Shown in pieces: positions 1 to 6,967 of a DNA stretch of 42,766 bases (its first letter is position 1; each line of letters begins with the position of its first letter). Below the pieces are notes generated by a model. The model was given only the letters and a program-made list of their open reading frames with translations. It ran no database searches and was not told the origin of the DNA. The DNA comes from JAIQET01 sp035542575. Lineage in GTDB: Bacteria; Acidobacteriota; Terriglobia; Terriglobales; Acidobacteriaceae. The translations under genes and the position numbers were made by a program. The stretch covers positions 1 to 42,766 of the forward strand of contig DATKLE010000099.1 in assembly GCA_035542575.1 (NCBI GenBank). Reading direction: 5' to 3'.

Positions 1-51
1 GTCAATGGGTGGGAGGTGCTGAAGATGAAGGTTCGTGCACCGGCGGCGTGA
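1..51 (+). CDS. 3' end of an unidentified gene entering from the left (partial)
   Basis: Reading from base 1 in frame gives a 16-residue tail, starting VNGWEVLKMK and ending in APAA, then a TGA stop at 49-51. A hairpin follows 20 bases later, as expected after the end of a transcription unit. The fragment is too short to assign a family. It could also be chance open frame, since only 17 codons are visible. Confidence 0.4.
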   Translation, partial: VNGWEVLKMKVRAPAA

Positions 52-70
52 GTGCCGACCGACAGGAAAA

Positions 71-103
71 GCCCCAGGTCTCGAAAAGCGCGAGACCTGG
101 GGC
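71..103. repeat. Perfect 13-bp hairpin, terminator-like or palindromic repeat
   Basis: Bases 71-83 (GCCCCAGGTCTCG) pair perfectly with 91-103 around a 7-base loop. On the minus strand the stem is followed by TTTTCC, on the plus strand by ACCCTCG, so the U-rich side favours termination of minus-strand transcription, although the upstream gene is on the plus strand. The element resembles the weaker palindrome at 741-781 (a shared GGTGCCCC start and CG-rich apex), so it may be a dispersed repeat rather than a dedicated terminator. Confidence 0.6.
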
Positions 104-195
104 ACCCTCGAACATATGGCGGGGAGATATACTGACCCAGACCCGGGCCACCCGTCCCCCAAACGTCCGGTGGTGGGGCGACTAGAAATGGGGGT

Positions 196-660
196 ATGAA
201 AATGCGATTTTCCAGATTGATTTCGGTCGCTCTTTGTTTTGTGCTATCGGCATTGCTTCAGATAGCTCAGGCAAGCGGAGGACCTGCACTTATGAAACAA
301 ATCAAAGAGAGCATAGCGAAGGTTAGCTCTGAGAAGACTGTGGAGGCTAGGACGGAGGCCGCAGAGCGTCTTGCGAGCCTGACACAAAAAGTCAGTAGTA
401 AAGAAGTCACGGAGGCACTCGTAACCGATATAACGTCGCTGCTCGATTCTCCTGACGATTCAGTACGGTACTGGGTGGCGACGGCCCTGGGGAATCTTGG
501 ACCTGCTGCTAAAGCAGCGGTTCCAAAGCTACAAGAAATGCTACCGAAGGCGGACTGCATAAACGGAGCGATTACTTCAGCAAGTGGAATTCGGTACGCT
601 CTAATCAAAATGGGCGTAAAGCCCCCTCCTCCTCCAAAATGTGAGCGAATAGCTGGATGA
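196..660 (+). CDS. Small secreted HEAT-repeat protein
   Basis: A 154-aa protein with a signal peptide (residues 1-26: basic MKMR start, hydrophobic run to about ALLQIAQA). Residues 30-85 are predicted to be charged and helical. Residues 85-120 contain a recognisable HEAT-type unit (DDSVRYWVATALGNLGPAAKAAVPKL), the motif of scaffold and protein-binding superhelices. The C-terminus is proline-rich (KPPPPPK) with two cysteines (C121, C149) that could pair outside the cytoplasm. A GGGGG stretch just upstream serves as the ribosome binding site. Base composition and codon choice are clearly less GC-rich than in neighbouring genes, with many AAA, ATA and AGT codons, which suggests recent acquisition. 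Its partner is unknown. Confidence 0.75.
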   Translation: MKMRFSRLISVALCFVLSALLQIAQASGGPALMKQIKESIAKVSSEKTVEARTEAAERLASLTQKVSSKEVTEALVTDITSLLDSPDDSVRYWVATALGNLGPAAKAAVPKLQEMLPKADCINGAITSASGIRYALIKMGVKPPPPPKCERIAG

Positions 661-946
661 AACTCTCGGGGTGAAAGGGGTACTACTACGACGCGGGCGG
701 GTGGCGGACTCTTCCCCGCCATTCCATCACCAACCGCGGGGTGCCCCGTTCCTTTCGCGTTCTGTGCGAAAGGGCGGGCACTTGGGGCTCAGCCCTTGCC
801 GGGCCAACGCGCTGGATCACCCGCCCGGCTCGGAGGGGCCTGCCACCCGCGGTCCTTCCCGACCCAAAGGTGCAGCTGTTTAATGCCCAGAATCCTGCCG
901 GCCCATTGCGCAACTCGCAGTTTGGAACCGGGTACACGTAGTCCGG
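661..946. other. 286-bp non-coding gap with a palindromic repeat
   Basis: No convincing gene is seen between the secreted HEAT protein and the CoA-binding protein, which converge here. The short open frames have proline/arginine-rich GC-bias composition and no ribosome binding sites. The only structure is the palindrome at 741-781. Confidence 0.5.
741..781. repeat. Palindromic repeat-like hairpin
   Basis: The core stem CCTTTCGC (751-758) pairs with GCGAAAGG (766-773) across a 7-base loop. An outer stem GTGCCC (741-746) pairs with GGGCAC (776-781) with a small asymmetric bulge. It lies between two convergent genes, so it may help both transcripts end. It resembles the element at 71-103. Confidence 0.55.
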
Positions 947-1354
947 TCACCCAAAGCGCGCCCGGTGCTCCTGCAGGATGCAGCGGTCCATCACGACGAA
1001 GATTCCCGCCTGGCGCGCCTTCTCCGCGGCTTTTTCGTTGATGACCGTCTCCTGCATCCACACGGCGGGAACGTTGAGCTGGATCGCCTGGTCCACGATC
1101 TCCTCCACCGCATCGGGGCGGCGGAAGATGTTTACGATGTCAATTTTCTCCGGCACCTCGAGCAGCGAGGCGTATGACCTCTCCCCCAGGACCTCGTCAA
1201 TCTGAGGATTCACCGGAATGATCTGGTATCCCTGAGTCTGCATGTAGGCGGAGACCCCATGGCTGGGGCGCAGCGGGCTGTTGGAGAGTCCCACCACCGC
1301 GATGGTCTTGGAGCGTTTCAGCAGCTCCCGGATTGGGTCCGGAGCGGAGGCCAT
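947..1354 (-). CDS. CoA-binding domain protein (YccU-like)
   Basis: A protein of about 135 aa consisting of one Rossmann-type CoA-binding domain, as in the succinyl-CoA synthetase alpha N-terminus and the stand-alone YccU family. Visible motifs are the nucleotide loop IAVVGLSNSPLRPSHGV near the N-terminus, then GYQIIPVNP, DIVNIFRRPD and PAVWMQ, all typical of the family. The role of these stand-alone proteins is poorly known; cytoplasmic CoA or acyl-CoA binding is the family expectation. I prefer the ATG at 1354 (MASAPDPIRELL); a GTG at 1363 would add three residues. It is separated from the next upstream gene by a repeat-bearing gap, so it may be transcribed alone. Confidence 0.9.
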   Translation of the reverse strand: MASAPDPIRELLKRSKTIAVVGLSNSPLRPSHGVSAYMQTQGYQIIPVNPQIDEVLGERSYASLLEVPEKIDIVNIFRRPDAVEEIVDQAIQLNVPAVWMQETVINEKAAEKARQAGIFVVMDRCILQEHRARFG

Positions 1355-1430
1355 AACCGCCACATTGTAGCCAGCCCCGGCTCGGGAAGCCAGCGTTGCG
1401 CCGGCCCGCCTTTAGACGGTTCACCTGCTA

Positions 1431-1485
1431 CAGGGGTCATCCTGAGGGACTCAAGTCCCGAAGGATCTGGCGCGCGCCACCCCTG
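1431..1485. repeat. Dispersed GTCATCCTGAG...GAAGGATC palindromic element
   Basis: The arms CAGGGGT (1431-1437) and ACCCCTG (1479-1485) enclose GTCATCCTGAG (1436-1446), a small hairpin GGGACT/AGTCCC and GAAGGATCT (1460-1468). The same word set occurs as an inverted pair at 33828-33908 and in degenerate form at 27766-27788. It lies downstream of the 411-aa gene and upstream of the CoA-binding gene. It looks like a miniature interspersed repeat. Confidence 0.6.
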
Positions 1486-1511
1486 GCCGCGGTTACGGCC
1501 ACGAGCCTGCC

Positions 1512-2747
1512 CTAATCGCTGCTCTTCTTGCCGACCTCCGTCTTCTGCTTAAACATCTTGAGCGCCAGCTTGCGCACCGTATCGGACACTTCTTTATTGC
1601 CCGCCAGGTTCCGCAGGTCCCGCACCAGGATGTGCTTCATCAGGCCGAGCGACACATCCATGGGTGTACGCGGATTGAACACCAGGTTGCGCACGATGCC
1701 ATAGTGCTTGGCGAAGCGGCGCTTCATGGGAATGCCGCGCAACACCACCTCCAGCACGTTGCGCTGGCTGGCGAACCTCTCCACCTCGGCATCTCCCAGC
1801 TTCGGCGACTCCAGCACCGCCAGCGCTACCACCTTGGTGCCATCGCGAATCAGCAGCGAGCGCTCCTCCTTGTTTCCCTTGATCGCCAGCTGAATGCGTC
1901 CCTTGACGTCGAGTTTGGCGATCTTCTGCAGGGCCGTGCCCCGCTCCTCATCATGGCTCAGGTAGGTCTTCTTTTGAACGGAAGCCCGGTGGGGAGCCGC
2001 CGCGGAGGTTGCTGCCCCGGCCGGCGTTTCGCTGGCCGGTTCCTCCAACTCCAGTTCGTCATACACGCCGCCGATCGCCTGAAAGGGTTTGCCCTCCTCG
2101 GAAGAGATTTCTCCGGCGTGCTCAGCCAGATACGCGGTCAGGCTCTCATCGAGCACCTCATCCGAGCCGGCCGGTTCCTCCTCCGCGGTCGCCAGCACTT
2201 CGTCAGGACTCTCAGGCGGAGCGGCCTGTTCTGGCTCTGGCTCTGGCTCCGCCCGCGCCCCGGGCGCCTCGATCCCCAAGGCCGCCAGCCGGTTTCCTAT
2301 GGCGGTAGATTCGTTCTCCGTCAGGTTGGGATTCAGGCACAGCGAGTTCAGAATCGGCTGAGAGTGGTTGACCCGGCCGCTCTTCAACATCGCCTCCACC
2401 ACTTCGCGCGACCCCGACGCCGCCAGTTCAACCAGCAGTTCCTCCACGACTGAGGGGTTGTCCAGCAACGGGGGGAGAAGGACCGGACGCAGATTCCTGG
2501 GAGCGATCAGATATTCCAGCACCTCTTTCGGCGTGTTGGGATCGGCCGCCGCCGCCCGCGACGCGGCCTCGTCCCAGCCCGCCAGCGTCAGCCCCGCCTG
2601 CTCCCCGAAGACTTTGTTGTGATTGGCCAGGTGGACCAGGATCTCGATCATCTCGCCCGGCGGGATCGAGAGCGCGCCGCGGGCAGCGGCTTGCATCAGG
2701 TTCGACGGCACCGCCGACGCGCGAATGAGGTCAATCATGCGCGGCAT
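1512..2747 (-). CDS. Conserved hypothetical protein with helical-repeat N-terminus
   Basis: A 411-aa cytoplasmic protein with no signal peptide. Residues 1-170 contain repeated helical pairs of the kind seen in HEAT or leucine-rich-variant solenoids (DNPSVVEELLVELAAS, CLNPNLTENESTAIGNRLAALG). Residues 170-265 form a low-complexity acidic linker rich in Glu, Pro and Ala. Residues 275-400 form a conserved-looking basic domain (KLDVKGRIQLAIKGNKEERSLL, FNPRTPMDVSLGLM) ending in a Lys-rich tail. I do not recognise a named family. It starts 12 bases after the HD-domain gene, with GAGGG as ribosome binding site, so it is probably the last gene of the lnt-prfB operon. Confidence 0.8.
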   Translation of the reverse strand: MPRMIDLIRASAVPSNLMQAAARGALSIPPGEMIEILVHLANHNKVFGEQAGLTLAGWDEAASRAAAADPNTPKEVLEYLIAPRNLRPVLLPPLLDNPSVVEELLVELAASGSREVVEAMLKSGRVNHSQPILNSLCLNPNLTENESTAIGNRLAALGIEAPGARAEPEPEPEQAAPPESPDEVLATAEEEPAGSDEVLDESLTAYLAEHAGEISSEEGKPFQAIGGVYDELELEEPASETPAGAATSAAAPHRASVQKKTYLSHDEERGTALQKIAKLDVKGRIQLAIKGNKEERSLLIRDGTKVVALAVLESPKLGDAEVERFASQRNVLEVVLRGIPMKRRFAKHYGIVRNLVFNPRTPMDVSLGLMKHILVRDLRNLAGNKEVSDTVRKLALKMFKQKTEVGKKSSD

Positions 2748-2759
2748 ACTGCAGTCCCT

Positions 2760-3389
2760 CTATTTCCTCTTGCGGCGCGCCCGCTCCCGGGACGCCACAG
2801 TCTCCAGTTCGCCAACCACTCGTCTCAGCTCCCTGCCCAGGCGGGAGGGGTTCCGGCGGCGGAACTCTTTGGCCAACTCTCGATAGTACCAAAGCGTGCC
2901 GTCGCGTCTTCCCTGGAACCGTTCCCAGATTGGTTCCCCGATCTCGCGATAATCATTCAGGACAGCGCGGGCGTTGTGGACTTTGTCAGCCACAGATACC
3001 AGGCGCACGTCGGCGTTCGCCGTACGCAGATGCCTGAGGTAGTTCTCCTTGCGGGCACGCCAGGGCGGCTTGGGATAGGTATCCGCATCGGTGCAGCCCG
3101 CGACCACATGGGCGACGCGCCGGCCGAAGCGGCGACGTACCTCTTTCAGCATTGGAGCGCCGCCGCAGTCTTCGACTACGTCGTGCAGCAGGGCAGCGAT
3201 GGCCAGGTCTTCATCCCCGCCCGCCTCGAGCACCAGGCTGGCGACGCCCAACAAGTGGGCGATGTAGGGAACCTCCGTCCCCTTTCTCTTCTGGCCATTG
3301 TGCTTGCGGAAGGCGAACAGCAGCGCCTGCTCGAAGCGGCGTCCGAGCCTGGGCTTCGAGCCGGCACGCGTCGCAGATCGCTTAGTCAT
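2760..3389 (-). CDS. HD-domain phosphohydrolase (SpoT/RelA hydrolase-like)
   Basis: A 209-aa protein. The HD fold is clear: Q-K-R-K-G-T-E-V-P-Y-I-A-H-L, then the metal-binding HDVVED at about residues 70-75 and a downstream SVADKVHNARA that supplies the second Asp. This arrangement is that of the (p)ppGpp hydrolase half of SpoT/MESH1-like proteins, so hydrolysis of a nucleotide phosphate is plausible; there is no synthetase or TGS domain. The C-terminus is strongly basic. The ATG at 3389 is preferred because it overlaps the stop of the upstream transporter by eight bases (ATGACTAA), which suggests translational coupling; an ATG at 3428 would reach further into that gene. Confidence 0.85.
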   Translation of the reverse strand: MTKRSATRAGSKPRLGRRFEQALLFAFRKHNGQKRKGTEVPYIAHLLGVASLVLEAGGDEDLAIAALLHDVVEDCGGAPMLKEVRRRFGRRVAHVVAGCTDADTYPKPPWRARKENYLRHLRTANADVRLVSVADKVHNARAVLNDYREIGEPIWERFQGRRDGTLWYYRELAKEFRRRNPSRLGRELRRVVGELETVASRERARRKRK

Positions 3390-3993
3390 GGCAACAGGTC
3401 TTTCCCTGGACTGCCTCAATGCCTTCATGCGCGATGAGCGGGACCATGATCAGAGCGGCAACCGGGTCAGCCCACCACCAGCCCAGAGCGGCATTCAGCA
3501 CCAGGCCGCCCAACAGGATCGCCGAGAGATAAGCGCAGATATCGGTTTGCCGGGAATCGGCCTGCATCGCCCCGCTGGCCAGACCGCGGGCCACCTGCCG
3601 TTTGGCGCGGGCCAGCAGCGGCATCACAATCAGCGACGCCGCAGCCAGCACGATTCCGGGAATGCTCTCCTCCGGCGCCGCGCGCTGCAGCAAGGTCTTG
3701 AGCGAGTCAAATGCCACATACGCAGCCAGCGCCAGAAAACTGATTCCCACCAACCGCACGGCCGCGCGCTCGGCACGATCCCGGTGCTCAGCCTGGTGGT
3801 CGGCGCGCAACCGCCACAACAACACCGAACCCGACGACATCTCCACTACCGAATCCAGACCGAACCCCACCAGAGCGATACTGCCCGCGATGAATCCGGC
3901 GACCAGCGCGACCAGCGCCTCCAGCAGGTTCCATCCCAGGGTGAAGTACTCCAGCCGGAGCCCGCGGGCTACGGTGGCTTCGCGGGTGCTCAC
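3382..3993 (-). CDS. Short CDF-type cation transporter (membrane domain only)
   Basis: A 203-aa membrane protein resembling the transmembrane part of cation diffusion facilitators. About five to six hydrophobic segments are visible (LEALVALVAGFIAGSIALVGFG, VGISFLALAAYVAF, IPGIVLAAASLIVMPLL, AILLGGLVLNAALGWWWADPVAALIMVPLI). The second helix has GFGLDSVVE and the fifth region ADSRQTDICAYLS, positions where CDF proteins place metal ligands, but with Asp/Glu/Ser rather than the usual His-rich set. It lacks the C-terminal cytoplasmic metallochaperone-like domain and ends in CCHD, a possible metal-binding tail. The GTG start overlaps the prfB stop as GTGA. The transported ion is unknown. Confidence 0.8.
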   Translation of the reverse strand: MSTREATVARGLRLEYFTLGWNLLEALVALVAGFIAGSIALVGFGLDSVVEMSSGSVLLWRLRADHQAEHRDRAERAAVRLVGISFLALAAYVAFDSLKTLLQRAAPEESIPGIVLAAASLIVMPLLARAKRQVARGLASGAMQADSRQTDICAYLSAILLGGLVLNAALGWWWADPVAALIMVPLIAHEGIEAVQGKTCCHD

Positions 3994-5094
3994 GAAGACT
4001 TTTCTCCCCGCCGCATGCGCAGATAAGCGCCGATGAAGGGCTGCAGATCGCCATCGAGCACGCGGTCCACGTCGCCGACTTCCACTTTGGTGCGGTGGTC
4101 CTTGACCATGCGGTAGGGCTGCAAGACGTAGGATCGGATCTGCGATCCAAAGTTGATGTCGAGCTTGGAGTCCTCAATCTTCTTCGTCTCCGCCCGCTTC
4201 TTCTCCAGTTCAAATTCATACAACTTGGAGCGGAGCATGCTCATGGCGCGCTCGCGGTTCTTGTGCTGCGAACGCTCGTTCTGGCAGCTCACCACGATCC
4301 CAGTCGGGTTGTGGGTGATGCGCACCGCCGAGTCCGTGGTGTTGACATGCTGTCCTCCCTTGCCGCTGGAGCGGTAGGTGTCCACGCGCAGGTCCTCGGG
4401 CTTGATGTCCACCTCGATGGACTCGTCGATTTCCGGCGACACGAACACGCTGGCAAAGGATGTATGCCGGCGCTTGGCCTGATCGAAGGGCGAAATGCGC
4501 ACTAGGCGGTGCACTCCGATTTCGCTGGTCATGAGGCCATAGGCGTACTCGCCGTTCACAGAAAAGGTCGCCGACTTCAGACCGGCTTCTTCGCCGGGCT
4601 GGTAGTCGTTCAGGACCGTCTGGAAGCCCTGGCGCTCGGCCCAGCGCAGGTACATGCGCAACAGCATATCGGCCCAGTCCTGGGATTCGGTGCCGCCAGC
4701 CCCGGGGTGGATGGTCACAATGGCATTGCGGGCGTCGTTCTCTCCGGAGAGCAGCGTCTCGGTTTCCAGGTGCTCGACCCGTTGCCGCAGAGAATCAATC
4801 TCGCGACGCAGGTCGGCATCCACATTTTCCCCTTCTTTCGCCAGTTCGAAATAGGTGGAAATGTCCGTGTCGCGCCGTGCCAGGTCGGCTTCGGTGGCCA
4901 ACACGTCTTCCAGGCGCTTCTTTTCGCGCATTACCGTCTGGGATTTTTGCGGATTCGACCAGAGGCTTGGATCGGCAGCTTGCTTTTCGATTTCGGCTAA
5001 TTGTTGACGCAGCTTGTCGGCGTCAAAGGTACTCCCGGAGGTCGCGGACCTTGTCTTTCAGCACTGCATATTCCTGTTCCAGCTCTTCAACCAT
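3990..5094 (-). CDS. prfB: Peptide chain release factor 2, with programmed +1 frameshift
   Basis: This is RF2, which recognises UGA and UAA stop codons on the ribosome and triggers peptide release. The gene is two overlapping frames. ATG at 5094 (MVEELEQEY) is read for 23 codons to an in-frame TGA at 5023-5025; a +1 shift at CTTTGAC then continues as DADKLRQQL to the stop at 3990, giving 367 aa, the family's usual length. The codon-recognition tripeptide SPF falls at about 201-203 and the catalytic GGQ at about 246-248. The start lies 2 bases after the lnt stop, so the two genes are probably co-transcribed. Automatic callers may begin the gene at the internal ATG near 4931 and lose the first 54 residues. 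Confidence 0.97.
5022..5037 (-). promoter_or_regulatory. RF2 autoregulatory +1 frameshift site
   Basis: The mRNA reads CGGGAG TAC CTT TGA C. The slippery CTT codon is followed by the poor-context UGA C, and a Shine-Dalgarno-like GGGAG sits three bases upstream of CTT, which is the layout of the classical prfB recoding signal. Low RF2 lets the ribosome pause at UGA and slip forward one base, so the protein controls its own level. Confidence 0.95.
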
Positions 5095-5096
5095 GG

Positions 5097-6704
5097 CTAT
5101 CGCTCTGTCTTTCTGCGGAGTGGAAGGCGCATCAACAGCGCCCCCAAGGAAATTATCGCACACAGATAGGCGAACCAGTCGCCATGGCGGGTATAGAACG
5201 TGGTTACGTCCGATAGCGCGTAGGGGGCCGCGAGTACAGTGCGCATCTTGCGCGGCACACTGGCTACCACGCGTCCGTAGGGGTCGATCGAAGCGGTAAC
5301 CCCGGTGTTGGTGTCGCGCAGCAGCCAGCGGTCGTTCTCCACGGCGCGCATGCGCGCCTGCTTCAGGTGCTGGGCATAGGCGCCGCTGTCGCCGTACCAG
5401 CCATCGTTGGAGATATTTACAAACACCTGCGCGCCTCGCGCCGCGGACTGCCGCACCTCGTCGGGAAAGATGGATTCGTAGCAGATGAAGACTCCCAGCC
5501 TGGTCCCGTCCGCCGTAAGCGGCGCGTGCGACGCCCCTCGGGAGAAATCGCCGACCTCTTTGGTGAGGCCTCCGGCAAAGGCAAAGACGCGTTTGAAGGG
5601 AACGTACTCTCCGAAGGGCACCAGATGGACCTTGTCATAGCGGGCGACCCACTCCCCGCCAGGACTGATCAGCGCAGCGGAGTTGTACAACTGGGTCGCC
5701 TGCTCCGGCGTCTGGCTGGCATTGCGGACGCCCAGCGCTCCTGTCAGTACCCAGGTTTGCGCCTGCCGCGCCAGGTGGCTGACCGCTTCCCGGAAGACGG
5801 GATCGCTGGTATAGAACGGCGCCGGAGATTCGGGCCAGACGATCAGGTCGGGATGCTGCCGCTCGTTCGCAGGCGGATTCAGGCTGACGGCGGCCAAGTC
5901 GCGCAGGGTCTCGTCAAAGTACTCCTTGGTCCACTCCGCGCCTTCCAGAATAGGCACATTTTGTTGTACCAGCCGAGCGCTGTGATCCGCGGGCGCTGTC
6001 GGCAGACTGATCCAGCGCCCGGTTTGCAGGACGACCGCTGCGGCCAAGCCTGCCGCCAGCAGCGTATTGCGCTTCTCCCGCCCTACTAGAAACGCCGCCG
6101 CGACTGCCGCGTTCACGACCATGATCTCGAAGGACAGACCGTAGACCCCAGTCACGGTCGCCAGGCGCGCCATGGGAATGTTGTCCACCTGCGTGGTCCC
6201 CAGCAAATCCCAGGGGAACCCGGAAATGCGGGTGCGCGCCAGCTCCACCGCAACCCACACCACGGGTGACAGTAGCAAAGCGCGCCGGCTGAATGGACTC
6301 TCCCCCGCAAGCAGGCTGATCACCAGCCCGAATGCTCCATGGTAGAGGCCCAGGTATAAGCAGAAGAGTATGAGGATGCCTACGGCTGCGGGCGCATTTA
6401 CCCCGCCATACTCTCGCATGGTGTGGTAGATCCAGTAGCAGGTGCCCGCGTACCACAGGATTCCACAAACATAGCCCAACAGGAAGCCCTGCCCGGGCCC
6501 GGCGGGAAGCAACTTCATTCCTGCCCGCAGCTGCAAAGTCTCCGGCGGACGCGTCCGCAGCAGGCCCAACAGAAGCGGAGCGACCGCTACCCAGCACAGC
6601 CCATACAGGTTGGGCAAGGGAAAGATCAGGATCTGCAGCCCGGCTGAAAGCAGAACCAGCAGCCAGGCGCTCTTGTGGATCTGTCGCACGCGGTAGGATA
6701 CCAA
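5097..6704 (-). CDS. lnt: Apolipoprotein N-acyltransferase
   Basis: A 535-aa inner-membrane enzyme that adds the third acyl chain to the N-terminal cysteine of lipoproteins. The N-terminal third has several membrane helices; the C-terminal half is a nitrilase-like periplasmic domain. The catalytic triad is visible: Glu in WPESP (about residue 291), Lys in YDKVHLVPFGEYVP (about 360) and Cys in FICYESIFPDEVR (about 411). A final hydrophobic segment (WFAYLCAIISLGALLMRL) and a basic tail end the protein. It is the first gene of a run with prfB two bases downstream, and it diverges from the 47-aa gene at 6804. Its presence fits an organism with outer-membrane lipoproteins. Confidence 0.96.
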   Translation of the reverse strand: MVSYRVRQIHKSAWLLVLLSAGLQILIFPLPNLYGLCWVAVAPLLLGLLRTRPPETLQLRAGMKLLPAGPGQGFLLGYVCGILWYAGTCYWIYHTMREYGGVNAPAAVGILILFCLYLGLYHGAFGLVISLLAGESPFSRRALLLSPVVWVAVELARTRISGFPWDLLGTTQVDNIPMARLATVTGVYGLSFEIMVVNAAVAAAFLVGREKRNTLLAAGLAAAVVLQTGRWISLPTAPADHSARLVQQNVPILEGAEWTKEYFDETLRDLAAVSLNPPANERQHPDLIVWPESPAPFYTSDPVFREAVSHLARQAQTWVLTGALGVRNASQTPEQATQLYNSAALISPGGEWVARYDKVHLVPFGEYVPFKRVFAFAGGLTKEVGDFSRGASHAPLTADGTRLGVFICYESIFPDEVRQSAARGAQVFVNISNDGWYGDSGAYAQHLKQARMRAVENDRWLLRDTNTGVTASIDPYGRVVASVPRKMRTVLAAPYALSDVTTFYTRHGDWFAYLCAIISLGALLMRLPLRRKTER

Positions 6705-6803
6705 ACTGCCTTTGCGCTGCCAGCGTGGCTGCAGCTTGGCTGCCAGGCACGGAATCGCGGCCCCTAGGCGAGCCTCCGCGTATCAGCTAACATTAGAACC
6801 GAT

Positions 6804-6947
6804 ATGAGTGTCTTCGTAACTGTCGGCATTCGCCTGCTTGAGGTCATGTTCTTCGCCGGTGGCATCGGCTCGGCGGTAGTGCTGATCCTCACCGGTATTG
6901 AAGACTTGGAGACTCTGCTGGGAGCCGACGACTCCGAACACCACTGA
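6804..6947 (+). CDS. 47-aa single-pass membrane peptide
   Basis: An ATG at 6804 opens a 47-codon frame to TGA at 6945-6947. The product starts MSVFVTVGIRLLEVMFFAGG, has one hydrophobic segment (about residues 3-31) and an acidic tail (GIEDLETLLGADDSEHH). It lies 20 bases upstream of the APC transporter on the same strand and opposite lnt, so it could be a small partner of that transporter. Frame composition is protein-like: a clean hydrophobic block followed by a charged tail. It is below common length cut-offs and easy to miss. Function unknown. Confidence 0.65.
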   Translation: MSVFVTVGIRLLEVMFFAGGIGSAVVLILTGIEDLETLLGADDSEHH

Positions 6948-6967
6948 TTCGCGTCCAATTTCCGGGA

